A DNA stretch of 64,000 bases. Origin: Polytrichum commune. Taxonomy: Eukaryota; Streptophyta; Polytrichopsida; Polytrichales; Polytrichaceae. This document shows positions 11,779-22,840 of the stretch, piece by piece (position 1 is the stretch's first letter; every line of letters starts with the position of its first letter). The DNA is taken from NCBI GenBank assembly GCA_950295325.1, contig OX485804.1, positions 1,674,001-1,738,000 on the forward strand, read 5' to 3'. Under the pieces are notes generated by a model. The model ran no database searches, was not told the origin of the DNA, and saw only the letters and a program-made list of their open reading frames with translations. The position numbers and the translations under genes were made by a program.

Positions 11779-14700
11779 TCATCTTCTGGCTCGTTTTCGG
11801 ACTGTGCGACATCGTTTTCTTGTGTGTCTTCTTTGCGGCGTAAGCTTCTTCGCGGTTACTTTCACTGTCCACTGTGATCCCGCGTGCTTTCCTGTTGTTA
11901 TGACATTGTACAGAGCATCAGATATGTCTTGCCGTTCTTTGATGGCGTCCTCCCTCCTGTAATCAAATACACAGCCCTGCATAACGAACGATACAATATA
12001 AATGTCAGTACTCGAGCCAACTAAAACAGACATATAAATACTTAATATTATGTCACCTATAGTACTTATCACTTTTACTGGGTTATTCGATGCACGGGAG
12101 CGCAACTGACCTCGCGCAGGGTATGGGGTTTAGTTCTCAAAGCCTCAGTGTACTCCCTTATGTTCTTCAGAAGATAAAATCCACATGCCCAACCAGAATT
12201 CTGTTGTGGGACGGTTGGTTCAATCCAAACACTATGTGAATGTGCATTTCGCCACATGGCCGATCTTTCGGAGTAGCCACTCCGTGCAGCCCACAATTTT
12301 GCTAGACGCGTGCGACGGGTTGCATCAGCGTGAAATCCCGCGTCCCTCATAGAATCAAAATGGAAAAAACCTTGGACACCAAAAACATATACGGTCCAAT
12401 GTTTTCCACAAGTGAACGGCACTAGGAGAGTTGTTATGTCTAACTCCGGCAGAGTTGGGTACTTATTATGAATGAACTCCATAAAAACCTCTAACCTCTC
12501 AGTCGGTTGCAAGTTCAAAAAACCCTCTAGAATAGGCACCAGGTACGGACTACATATATGACACTTTACGTCATCCAACTGAGGATTCAACCACGTCCTC
12601 ACCCACTCCATCATGTGGTTGGACAATTCGCCGTACCTATATGTTAGTGGTTTAATGTCGTAAACCCAATCTAATGTACAAAATTCACCCTTAAACGTAA
12701 ACTCAAACGAAGGAGACACTGCCCCACCTGCATCGGCCACAATCGTATTCACCAGGTCTTCCAACCTGCAAGGCACACGTGCACGACGATCAGGAACTCA
12801 TACATATTGATGTCCTACAAGGAAAAACGTGCATCCATGAAGCAACTCTGAATGCGTTACATTGTAGGCTTTACCTGCCATCAGATTTGTGTGTAGTACG
12901 GGATATGACATCGTCCTGGCTGTTGTCCAACAGTGTTGATGAACCCCTTTTCTTCGCGAGCTTCTGGCCGGGCGCTTCCACAAGTTCGGATACACAGCTG
13001 AAGTCCTTTGTACCTGCTCTCTCGGTGGAACATACAGAATTATCGCCGCCAACCACGGGAAGTGTTGGGAATTCCAACTCCCTTGTGACCGAAGTTGCAG
13101 GAGTCCCACGAGTGAGAGACAAGGCTGGCGTCCTCTGAAACCAAGGCCCACCTGTTGACCTACTTCGCAAACCAGTCGGTGTGCAAGGAGACTTGGCGTG
13201 CATTGTGCAAAGCAGCCCGTCAGGGGAGAGAGGGGCCGGCAAAGACACAGTCTTCATGTCTGTACTAACCATGTCCTTCGGTGAGTCCGCCAGGTTTTGT
13301 GTGCAGCTACTGTCACGAACCTCCATGTCCTTGTGGGAGGGGGGGACCAGGACAACAAGGTCAAGTCCTTCCATGTTCATTGCATCTTGGACTTCAGCGA
13401 CAAACCCTTTTGGACTGTGCAGCCCACTCCCTTGGATCGATTTAGGGAACTCACCAATCAAAGTGCGCGTAGCTGCCACGTCCTCCGCAATGTCATCTGT
13501 GGGTTCCTGGAGGCCCAGTCCACTGAGTAGCAAATTTAGTTGTGTGCGCCTAAACGATGCCAGAAATTCGATCGCCTCAGCCAGCCGCAGCTGTGCGCAT
13601 TTGCTTTTCTTGTGGATGTCGCCAATCACAACTGAGCCAATGTCTGCATCTTCTCGAATTACCATTGCGGACGATAACACCTGTAAGTTTCACAACAAAG
13701 AGGTGTGGGTTTAGGGTTTACAACCAAACAAGATGAAATAAAATAAATAAGTGCATAAATCACATATGAAGGACAGTGGAGCATGTTATACCTCGTTACA
13801 CTTTGTCCTTCGTTGCTCAGGCACATCAGCAGCAAACCACATGTCTTCGAGCTCAGAAGACCGGCCCATCCTAACCATGTCGGTGACTGCCCTATGTGCT
13901 AGCCTGCCAATGAATGCTCGGATCTTCTCCACAACTGCAACCTGCATCTTGGGATCGTAACCAAGCAATGCAACTGTGTCTGAATGGAGAATGCTATAGT
14001 TCTCATCCACAGATTGTATGCCCGGAAATAAAGCCCACCCTGTTGTAGCTAAATTATGGACTACATTTGTCAAAGCAACAGACTTATCATTGTCTTCTGC
14101 AAATGCAAGGATGTAGTCTAACGTAAGACCAACATCAAGATGAGGAAGTGGGCGAGTGTGACCATGTAATGTCCTAAACAAAACCAAGAAAGCTCGCACA
14201 ATATGCGGACACTCTACTTCAAGTGAGAGAGGTTCGTTGCTGACATTTTGTAACAATGTTTTTTCTAACCCCACCCACTCCTCCTGCGTGTGTGCCCAAG
14301 GAGAATTAGGAAAGTTCGACAGGGGCCACTCTTTGAAAATACGGTAAAGCGGGGACCATCCCCACTTCTCATGTTCAACACGATTCTTTTCTGCATTATC
14401 AAACTTGTCGAGCTTCGCCTTGACGTAATTACTACGCAACTCCTCAGCATTCCCATTTTTAGCTGCTAATTTTGCCTCGTACTCCCTCTCGCGTATTCTA
14501 TATTCGAGGTAGTCCTTCAGTCGCATGAGCTCCTCGTACCTCTGCACGTCCGAAGAGCTACTGAAGCACCGCGTTTGATTCTTTAAATTTTGAAGTACAG
14601 CCATGTGTTCATCAGGGCTGCGATTATTCTGAAGCTGCATATATCCACTCCAGTCATTCAGGGTGTTAGGGTTTATGCGAATTACAATACAAATATAAGG

Positions 14701-15729
14701 ACATATAGAACAACGCAATGATATTGAATGACATAAATCCAGAATGACGATACGTACCGCATTGCCGAAAAGATACCACGTCCCAAATGCACTGGAGAGT
14801 TTAGGGCCAAGGGTGCCATCCTCCACCATCTTATGAAGGAATTCTATGCACGCCTGCGGATCGTCGAGGAGCTCCAATGGCATCCAGTCGCACTTGACCT
14901 CGGTGATGAGGGTGTATAATCCGCTCACTTCAACAGGCGTAGGAGGAGGAGGAGCGCACGCAGCGTTTCCAGCAAGGAACTTCGCATTGGCCTTAACCCA
15001 TGCGCGGTCTTCGATGTCCTTCCTGGTGAGAACACGCACGGCTGGACTGTGTCTCACCACACGAAAATCACCTTCCTCAGACACTGTCTCCGGAGAACTC
15101 GATCGGATGTCGCACGAATGTGGGGCAGTGTCATGTGGTGTGTCGTTGTCGCTCTCATATTTCTCCGTCCCATCCTGCAACTGTTCCTGTGAGCATTCCT
15201 CCATGTGCTCGTCACTGTCCTCGGACACCTCTTCAGATTTTGTTTCCTGGAATTTCACATGCAGGGCTTTAGGACTCACCCTAGACCGTGAAATCTTGCA
15301 CGGACCCTCAACTCGTGGATTGGGGGCAGGAGACACGGGGATTTGGCGGCGCTTTGAAGGGGACGACTGAAGGACATCATCTGCTTTCCTTTTCGCTAAA
15401 CCAGATGGCTTGGGGGGCACGTTCAACGCGAACACTTTGCCGTACTTCTTCGCAACCCTGTTGAGCTCGGCGTGGTCGCTCTTCTCCCACGTCGGATACA
15501 TCTTCAACGCAGCGGGTTCTTTATAAACCTTACATAGGTTAAACATCCTATGGTAAGATGTCATATTTTTATCCTTATGTATTTCCTTGCAAAAAATACA
15601 AGAGAAAGGGTACCTGCCATTATTCCTCCTTTCTGTAGTGACCCTGGACTTCAAATATGCTTCCAGGATCAGGGCATCGTACTTAGCTTCCAAAAACAAT
15701 GCGGCACACGGCTTCCTATTGTACGTCAT
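11779..15729 (-). CDS. Large transposon-borne protein with C-terminal ULP1-type (C48) cysteine protease domain
   Basis: Five exons on the minus strand: 15,729-14,758, 14,634-13,792, 13,680-12,875, 12,765-12,111 and 11,976-11,779, giving 1,157 residues with no stop. The N-terminal ~50 residues hold a possible metal-binding cluster (CIFCKEIHKDKN...HRMFNLC). A long acidic/serine-rich linker, a P-rich patch (APPPPTPVEV) and a charged helical stretch (ELMRLKDYLEYRIREREYE) follow. Exon 4 carries the protease core: GKHWTVYVFG (His), FFHFDSM (Asp) and VPQQNSGWACGFYLL (Gln and Cys), the His-Asp-Gln-Cys order of ULP/SENP enzymes that remove SUMO-like modifiers. The C terminus is basic (RRHTRKRCRTVRKRARR). 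Exon 1 may be preceded by another, since an acceptor-like TGATTGCAG lies just upstream. Whether it has deSUMOylating activity or aids transposition is unknown. Confidence 0.8.
14635..14757 (-). other. Intron of exactly 123 bp that stays open if retained
   Basis: Donor GCG|GTACGT and acceptor ATATGCAG|CTTC mark an intron of 41 codons without a stop in frame. Retention would add a cysteine- and isoleucine-rich hydrophobic segment. Splicing joins the P-rich linker to a predicted helical region and seems the likelier form. Confidence 0.6.
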
Positions 15730-15802
15730 TGTGCTCCTGTAAATCCGTTGTCCGCCAAACAACTGCAATCACAACAATTAAAATTTTATTAGGGGAAATG
15801 AA

Positions 15803-16382
15803 TTCGAATGACTGAAATGTGGTCGTGTACAGCAAGAATACATATAGAAGCAGCAAAATCTCGAAGAAAATCACATTGAACGGAGTGTGGCAAGGGGCAG
15901 CCAGGACACCTTGACACCCTCAATTGTCACAGCGTTTAAAGCGAGAATGAAGGACCAAACAAATGAAGGACTGCGTTACAGCTGGAAGATTCAAACAAAC
16001 ACTGTACATGCACAGCCTAAAACTGACTTTTGGGGAAGAAAAAAAAAATCAATAGATGTTGGCTCTCCCCATGCTGCCAACCAACTGCACCAAATGACTA
16101 AAGTAAATTTACAATGAATTACTGATGTACATTTACAATTAAAGTGAATGACTGAAGTGTGGTCATTTAGAGGAAGAATACATACAGAAGCAGCAGAAAA
16201 TGTAAGAAAAAACACTTAGAGCAGCATGTGGCAAGGGGTAGCCAAGAAACCTTGAAACCCTCAATTGTTCAAACAAAAGCTGGAATATCTCCACAAACAC
16301 TGTACATGCACATCGAAAAAACTGAATTATGGGAAAGAAAAAACATTGCAAGAGATGTTGCTCACCCCATGTTGCCAACCTT
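15803..16382. repeat. ~341-bp direct repeat, two copies
   Basis: About 15,803-16,084 and 16,145-16,382 share 'gaatgactgaa-tgtggtc', 'tgtggcaaggg-agcca', 'aaacactgtacatgcaca' and a closing 'gatgttg-ctc-ccccatg'. This is non-coding DNA just upstream of the protease gene, so it may belong to its promoter. Confidence 0.75.
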
Positions 16383-16562
16383 GAGGACCAAAAACCACCA
16401 TGTCCACAAACTTTGAACGCCCAAGGAGCGCTATCAATGTAGGATCTTCGACCACGTGCAGCCGATGCTTTAGAGCCTCAGGAACCAATTTTGCTGTTGT
16501 CCAAGGTAGTTGCTGTTGCTTCAGGGCAGAGGTCACCATAGCCAAAACACAAAAAAAACCTA

Positions 16563-16755
16563 AACTATTGCTTGGCCGCAGCCGATCTTCGCAGATGCGG
16601 GGATGGAGCAAAAGGAAAAACCCTAAACTATTGCTTGTCCGCAGGCGCTCTTCGCAGATGCAGGGATGGAGCGAAGGAAAAAAACCCTAAAGTATTGGTT
16701 GGCCGCAGGTGCTCTTCGCAGATGCGGGGATGGAGCGAAGTAAAAAAACCCTTCA
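16563..16755. repeat. 63-bp tandem repeat, three copies
   Basis: The anchor 'cttcgcagatgc-gggatgg' recurs at 63-bp spacing (16,591, 16,654 and 16,717), each copy followed by a run of A and 'accct'. Inside the Mutator-like element. Confidence 0.85.
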
Positions 16756-17682
16756 AAGGTTTGTCTGCCTCCTTCTAATGCTGCCTGTTGGCATCCACAA
16801 ACTCTGCAAGGAGCAACCTTGTACAATACCTTCCACACCCCAAACCCTATGAGACTACACTGTTGATGCGGCTGCTGGTTCTCCCCAAGTTGCCTTGAAT
16901 CCTTGTTGTATCTACGTGATGTGTCCCAGAGACAGAATATGAAAGACCTCTACACCCAAAATCCTCTGCCGCACTAGTATACTCTGCCGCAAAAATATGT
17001 GTAGATGCGGCTGATGTAACTTTTGTTCGATCTGAACCCCTGTTGTATGTCCCCTGTGTGTCTATGCGATTCCTCCTACAAGCACAAGAGACTTCGACGC
17101 ACAAGGAACTTCTCCGCGCTTGGAACTACTCTAACCCAGAACTTCTCCGCACAAGGATACGGCGCTGAATCCACGCGACTCCGGAAACCTGGAGCAGCAA
17201 ACCCAAATGACACACCCTCTAAACTCTTCCCATCAAACAACTCTTCCCATCTAAACTCTTGAAACCAGCAGAAATGTACCTAAAATCTGATCCAACAACA
17301 AAGAGAACCCAAAAAAATCCAGGGTTAAACCCTTGACCATGATTATGACTTAGGCAAAGAGGTGAAATGATGAAAGAGAGATCCACGCACCTGATGGCGA
17401 AGAGACGCCTCACTCAATGGCCGAAACCCTAGATGGCGAATGGACGCCTCCCTCATTAGTGCACTCAATGTGACTCGATGCCAGATCTGCACTCATTGTA
17501 ACCCCTCAAATCTGCACTCATTGTAACCCTAAGCTGCACTCATTATACACCTAATCTGCACTTCTTTTACAAAAGAAATCCCTCAATCTGTTCATGAATC
17601 ACCCTTGCAATGAATGCTTTCCAACAATAATTACAACCCTAAACCCTAGATGGCGAAGAGACAACAATACTCGCTCGAAATA

Positions 17683-17894
17683 TGTCTAATCTCTCAACAA
17701 TCCTACCTCATCACTCTCAAATCATTACAAATCAAACTACAAGCACACTCATGTGAAAGATTTGCGATTGAGAGAGGGTGTCCAATATTGTCTAATCTCT
17801 CAACAATCCTACCTCATCACTCTCAAATCATTACAAATCAAACTACAAGCACACTCATTGATCAAGATTTGCCATTGAGAGAGGGTGTCCAATA
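17683..17894. repeat. 106-bp tandem repeat, two copies
   Basis: 'tgtctaatctctcaacaatc' starts at 17,683 and 17,789, and both copies end in 'attgagagagggtgtccaat'. Right subterminal zone of the Mutator-like element. The stretch before it (17,390-17,650) holds shorter repeats built on 'tctgcactcattgtaaccc'. Confidence 0.85.
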
Positions 17895-18089
17895 TGAAGG
17901 ACACAGCATCTGTCCACACACCTAACCTCGAAAACAATGTAGCCTCGAAAGACGCGCAGTGGAATAATTACCAGTCTCGAAGGACTGGAAACCTCGAAGG
18001 ACGAGCTCCAAACCCTAAAACCCAACCGACCGCCCGCAAGCCACGTCCTACGTCATTCCATCCACTGGTGACCGGCGCGTCCGGTCACC

Positions 18090-18168
18090 GCTCGGTTGAC
18101 GGGCGGGCAGGGTTTTTTTCTCTGGGAGCTGCCCCCTACAAGTTCGTAGGGGGTACTTTAGCGTCCGC
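18090..18168 (-). repeat. Right terminal inverted repeat of the Mutator-like element
   Basis: Reverse complement of the left repeat with about four mismatches in 79 bp. Just inside it (18,069-18,089) is a separate perfect hairpin, GTGACCGG-CGCGT-CCGGTCAC, which the left end lacks. Confidence 0.93.
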
Positions 18169-18169
18169 T

Positions 18170-20225
18170 GTGATCGTGGCCCAATCGTCGGCCTCCATTG
18201 GGGTGAAGTTAAACTTAGTATGTGAAGATAAGAAGGTGTGATTCCCACTATCCCAGATGTCGTCAATGTATTGAACCCCTTTGTGGTAGAGTTCATGTAT
18301 CCTAATGGGGAGCAATCACGGTCAAGTATATGGAAGTGCTCCGGTATACTAAAATCATAAAGTTTTTGGTCAAATGCCTAAAAGTAGTAGTAAAGTCTTG
18401 CTTGAATTGGGATTTATTTCAAGGTGCCCTCCATTGTTGTGTTAGGTACTCAAATAGAGAATTTCAAGATGAGATCTTCAAAACTTATTGTTAAAGGTAC
18501 TACTCAAAAGGTAATGGCTAAATTTGGTTTTGGATGTAAATTTCATGACCTAAAATATTTTGAAGTTAAATTTTCTCTCATATTCTTTAAATTAATTATA
18601 AACTTGTGGGCACCCTTATAGAATTTTGTAGAAAAAACATCAATTTAGTATAGTTTTGTCATATTTAAAAAAAAATTAGACAATTACATGTTCAATATAC
18701 CTACTTGCACACTACTTGCATCGTCTTCTAAAATATGTAGGCTTTTCTTGAATTCTTTTTTGTCAACATAAATTGCTTGGCTTTGTAGAACAATGTGTTT
18801 TTCAAATGTTTAAGATTTTTTCCTTCACAAAATTCAAAGTTAGTATATAGTTTTGGATCACTTTCACTTAAATCTATCAATAGTAATGGAGTTGTGTACT
18901 TGACTGTGCTTGCGTTGAGTGTAGGTAAACACATGGTCAATGGGTTCAAGACCTACTGACCACCAGATGTTTAGTGAATACGGGTGTGGGGAGGAAGTTG
19001 GTACTAGGTGCCTTTAACCATAATCTTCCATACTCAGCTAATATAACTCACACCTTGCATCTTGAGAACCCTTGGTGTTGCTTACTAGTGAACCAATTCA
19101 ATCTAATACCGTACCGTCTACTTCTTTGAGGGTTGAATCTAGCCAATCTATATATAAAGATGAGTTGGAGGCAAATTCACCAAGTCTCATGGCCTTCACA
19201 ATCCATATGCAAAGGAGGTTGGTTTTGGTGGCCTCATGGTCCACTAATACCAAACATCTATATTTCTTCTTCATGCATCATTCCTTCCAACTAACCCTAG
19301 TTTGTGTGAGTTACTCTTTGCCTGACCAAAGGTATTGCGTATTGCACATCTAATTTTCCTAAGAATCTTGTTGGAGCCTCCCCACACCATAATGAAAAAC
19401 CAAATAATCAACAACAAAATATCAAATGACCATGTTGCCTGCCATGGACTTGCGAGAATTTCAAGATACTCCAATAACCTAGGTTTTTTTTTAAATTTTT
19501 TGGTGCATAGAAATTGATCCACATTAGGGGTATTAAGGTTGACATGTGGAATGAATTCTCACCAATTCCTTCACATATTATTCATTATCTCCCCTAACCA
19601 TGAATGATGAGTCGTCTACATATTGGGAGATATTATATTGTTTCCTTCATCTTGGAAGGACAATATCGCATAGCCTATTCTATATTACTTCTTTCTTGAT
19701 AATGTGTGTGAGAACTTCCCCTACAATTAAGAATAACTAGGGGACAAGTGGACAACCATGTCTGACTCCTCTCTCGATTTTGGAGTTTTCTCTTGGACTC
19801 TCATTAAGATTATTTGTAGCCCTTGCGATGCCAAAAATAATTTTGACCTAGCTTATGAACTTTTCATGAATTCCCATTTTCCTCATGGCAAAAAGAAACC
19901 TCCATAAAACTTTATCATATGCCTTTAAAAAGTCTAGTTTCAAGAAAACTAAAGATTATCTCAATGCCTTAGCTCAGTGCAATGCTTCTTGAGTCAACAC
20001 AATATTATCAAAGATAAATCTAAATGGAAGAGAGGTCGTTTGTTGAGGGAAAATTACATCACTAAGCATAGGTTGAAGTCTTAGTTGCAGCGTTTTAGTC
20101 AATACTTATAGATTTTTGGTGAGCAAATGATCGGCCACCAATTGTTCGGATTCTTGCTATCCCCCTCCTTAGTGCTCGTAAGAATCATTTGGTGAAAGTC
20201 GACACTAATGGCAAGCTATAGCTGC
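18170..20225 (-). mobile_element. L1-type LINE, reverse transcriptase part of ORF2
   Basis: The minus strand reads as plant L1 reverse transcriptase in interrupted frames. From about 20,200 downward: GDSKNPNNWWPIT, LRLQPMLSDVIFPQQ, FRFIFDNIVLTQEALH, LVFLKLDFLKAYDKV, IERGVRHGCPL and the catalytic box ISQYVDDSSFM near 19,610. Then FFIMVWGGSNKILRKIRCAI lies near 19,400, followed by the linker. At 18,170 the frame reads ...EADDWATIT and continues as TTKIIDQWQP beyond the Mutator insertion, proving the two halves were one element. Several stops and frame changes make it long dead. Confidence 0.8.
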
Positions 20226-20658
20226 AGAGAAAGTTCAATAGAGATCCCTCACGTCCAGATGCCATAGATTTCACTGCCCTTCAAACGCGATTTGGCCCTT
20301 CAAAATATACCTCTCTCAAAACAACGCTTCAAAACGCAACCCCAAATTGAAAATGAAGACGTCATTCGAAGTTTTCAATATAATATACCCGCCACAAGAA
20401 CCAACAAGCATAGGGCATTGTCACTACAAGAAATGGAGTTAGATGGTTGATTCTTAATTCTTCACATTACACTAGAAACATGTACCATATAATTCATGCA
20501 CAAGTTTAATATAAGGTTTGTATTTCATTTCTATGTTCTTGGATTGACGTCTTGGATTTGAAGCAGCCCTTTAATTGAAGGGCTGAAATTTGATAGCCCT
20601 TCAAAATGAAACTCATATGAGGGCTTTAATCTTGAACACTGATTTCATCATGGCTAAG
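20226..20658. other. Insertion of unknown type in the L1
   Basis: The L1 reading stops here and resumes beyond the hAT-type element at 21,246. The stretch has short palindromic runs of 'agcccttcaa'/'ttgaagggct' and a 'cactacaagaaat' at 20,422 that resembles a CACTA terminus, but no matching second end was found. Confidence 0.35.
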
Positions 20659-21237
20659 CAGGGTTGTCTATCCCGACGTCATGACGTGTCATGTCGTGAC
20701 GGACCCCTCCGTCACGACACAATAGGGTCCACGTAGAGTCAACCTAGGGGAAAGCTAGTAGGGTGGGTAAAATACTTACCTTCTTGCCAAGGTGGCGTCC
20801 CATGTGGCAGAAAAGGCCGACGTGGACGTGGATATGCCTAGCGCCAGGTAAACCATTTTGCCATTCTGTTTATCATTCTGTTAAAATCAAAGTAGTAAAA
20901 TATGACTAAGGAGGGTGTGGGGCGGACGGGGAGGGAACGGAGCGGACGGGGAGGGAACGGAGCGGACGGGGGGGAACGGGGGCGGACGGGGGGGGGCGGA
21001 CGGGCGCTAGTAATTTTTTCCCCACTTTACCTCTACTTTGCTGACATGTCATCACACGTGGACATCCTACATCCTACGTGTCCGAAATGGGGTAATGTAA
21101 TTACACACAAAATTCGGTAAAATTCAAGTCCGTCAGGATAAAGACAGCATCCGGCATAATGTCGTGACGGATACGTGTCGTGACGGCACGACATTATGCC
21201 GAGATTAGCCTCCGTCACGACACAATAGACAACCCTG
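20659..21237. mobile_element. hAT-type non-autonomous element, 579 bp
   Basis: Ends are CAGGGTTGTCTAT and ATAGACAACCCTG, flanked by perfect 8-bp duplications TGGCTAAG at 20,651-20,658 and 21,238-21,245. Longer subterminal inverted similarity includes 'tccgtcacgacacaatag' and 'gtcgtgacgg'. CAGGG ends with 8-bp duplications are the hAT signature. No coding sequence. A G-rich minisatellite (about 20,910-21,003, unit 'gagcggacggggagggaacg') lies inside. Confidence 0.88.
20910..21003. repeat. G-rich minisatellite
   Basis: Imperfect repeats of about 20 bp ('ggacggggagggaacggagc') become nearly pure G/GGAC toward the right. Multiple G-runs could form G-quadruplexes. Internal to the hAT-type element. 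Confidence 0.75.
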
Positions 21238-21245
21238 TGGCTAAG

Positions 21246-22190
21246 AGCTCCCAGTGGGTGATTTCCTGTAAATGAGACATCAGTGAAGGTAACAGAAAAC
21301 CCCTCACGGCTTCCTCAGAAGAAGAAGAAGAACTCTGGTCTCCGGAGGAGGCCGGAGTGAATAAAGTGTTTGTTCGTAGAACACCCTAGGCCATGCCTTA
21401 CGGCAGTGGCGTTAGATGTAAAACTACTTCGCCCCAGCTTCCTCAGAGATAGTTAGTGAAGACTCTCCTTTGATTACCTTTAAGTTTGGAGATGGCTACT
21501 TTGGTTGTTTCTTTTGCTTGACTAACCTAAAACATTGTCCTCAGAATTTGCCCCCTACTTGCTTCCACTTCACCCTAGGCGGCACCTCTAACTTTCTTAG
21601 TCTCAATGTCTTCTAGTGATGTTTTGAATTCGCTCACCCCTCCTTGGAATGTCCTCATTATAGGCGTCATCATCTATGATCGGGGTGAACCGGCAGTTAG
21701 TTACATATGAACCAATTGAGTTTGAGAAATAACCAGTTGAAGTTCAAGACTGCAGGAAAATTACCGATCATTTTATAAGGGTATTTATAGAATATACCCC
21801 AATTTAATAAAGGATTACCGAAGGATGTGAACATGTAACCGGTTGGACTTGCAAACACTAGGAGGATCTCAACCGATTATGCCCCAAAATCTCCCCCATC
21901 ACTGGTCATCATGCAAGAGATCAATGGCTACTGCTAGCTTCACTTTGGTGTCTAACGCTACCTTTCTCTATTCTTTTGCTTTGTACTTGCTAACTTAGAA
22001 TGCTATAATCTAGACGCATGCTCAAGTAAAAAAAAAGAATGGAGTTATTTCTAGGTGAGTAGCTCATCTCTCCCTCAATTTGTCCGCGATTTCCTCCTAA
22101 AAGTGAGGATCGTTCCATTTGAGAGAAGATTTCTTGAATTCTTCATTGCCAATGGATAGCTCACTTTGGACTTGGACGTGGTCAAAGACC
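21246..22190 (-). mobile_element. L1-type LINE, linker between endonuclease and reverse transcriptase
   Basis: Minus-strand readings include HVQVQSELSIGNEEFKKSSL near 22,160, KETTKVAISKLKGNQRRVFT near 21,470 and SSSSSEEAVRGFLLPSL near 21,300. These are L1 ORF2 linker phrases in the right order between the endonuclease at 22,840-23,290 and the reverse transcriptase below 20,226. It is interrupted by the hAT-type MITE at 21,674 and carries stops. Confidence 0.6.
21674..21904. mobile_element. hAT-type MITE (family A), 231 bp
   Basis: Flanked by GTCATCAT at 21,666-21,673 and 21,905-21,912. It begins CTATGATCGGGGTGAACCGG and ends ATCTCCCCCATCACTG, an imperfect inverted repeat. The body ('ttgagtttgagaaataac', 'accggttggactt') recurs at 25,807, about 27,330, 36,018 and about 40,331. 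Confidence 0.85.
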
Positions 22191-22460
22191 CGCCCTTAGG
22201 GCAAGGTTCCATGTACCGGTCCCGGTCCGTTCTTTTTAAAAGAAATGGGTGGGCCGGTGAAAAAAGGGTGGTGCCATGTGCCCATCCTTCTCACCCAAGG
22301 ACCGGTACCCCACATGGATGGGTGCCCCGCATTGTACGTTGTGCAAGGACGGGTGCCAAAGGATGGGCGGTTAGAAAGAAGGTCACAAGAAGGACATGTG
22401 CCGGTTGGAAAGCTCCGGTGACCAAATCGGCTGGTCACCTTGGGCACACCATTAGGTACT
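22190..22460. mobile_element. GC-rich insertion in the L1, possible TIR element
   Basis: About 270 bases of GC-rich DNA in an AT-rich setting, with repeated 'ggatgggtgcc', 'aaggaccggtacc' and 'aaggacgggtgcc'. The ends 'gggcaaggttccatgtaccgg' (left) and the complement of 'gctggtcaccttgggcac' (right) are loosely inverted. No target duplication found. It replaces part of the L1 endonuclease-linker region. Confidence 0.3.
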
Positions 22461-22840
22461 AAAGGCCACTTTGTTGTTCAAGTCCTTTCTTTTGAGAAGT
22501 ACTCCTAGAGCTCATTGTGGTGCAATGGTACTCTTTTGTGAAAGGCAAAGTACACATCTATCACTTGAATGAGATTTTGCATGTGTGATGTAATGTTAGT
22601 ACTTATTGTTATTCTCTTGAGTTTATTAGCATGCATGAAAAATCACTTAGTTACTATTCAAATATATGAATAATTTGTGATTGATTGAATGAAAGATTTT
22701 TTTAGGGTTTAAGGTTTTGAATTCACATAACATTCATCAATATTCATTGTTTTTAAACTTGTAAATATCACATACATTCTAATTGATTGATCATTTTCAT
22801 TTTGTGTACATGTATTTAGTGATTTACTATCATCATGGCA
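22461..22840. other. AT-rich stretch, nothing recognised
   Basis: It follows the GC-rich insertion and ends where L1 endonuclease sequence begins. No coding sequence or terminal repeats seen. Confidence 0.4.

Larger units (their letters stand above)
6001..18169. mobile_element. Mutator-like transposon, complete, with transposase and ULP1-type protease gene
   Basis: A 12.2-kb element is bounded by near-perfect inverted repeats (6,001-6,079 and 18,090-18,168) and flanked by GTGATCGTGG at 5,991-6,000 and 18,170-18,179. That is a 10-bp direct duplication (9-11 bp is normal for MULEs), with one unpaired T at 18,169. It carries a mudrA-type transposase (6,795-9,903, plus strand) and a convergent gene with a C48 protease domain (15,729-11,779, minus strand), both without stops or frameshifts. 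Plant MULEs carrying ULP1-like genes are known as KI-MULEs or Kaonashi. Intact genes, a clear duplication and about 95% identical ends point to a young and possibly autonomous copy. It lies inside an L1 whose coding sense resumes across the joined duplication. Confidence 0.92.

Noticed and set aside
13181-13714. Plus-strand open frame of 177 codons
   Set aside because: It is the complement of a coding exon of the protease gene, with biased low-complexity sequence and no family match.
20422-20434. CACTACAAGAAAT, a classic CACTA transposon terminus
   Set aside because: No inverted partner (TTTCTTGTAGTG) or 3-bp duplication within reach, so it may be chance.
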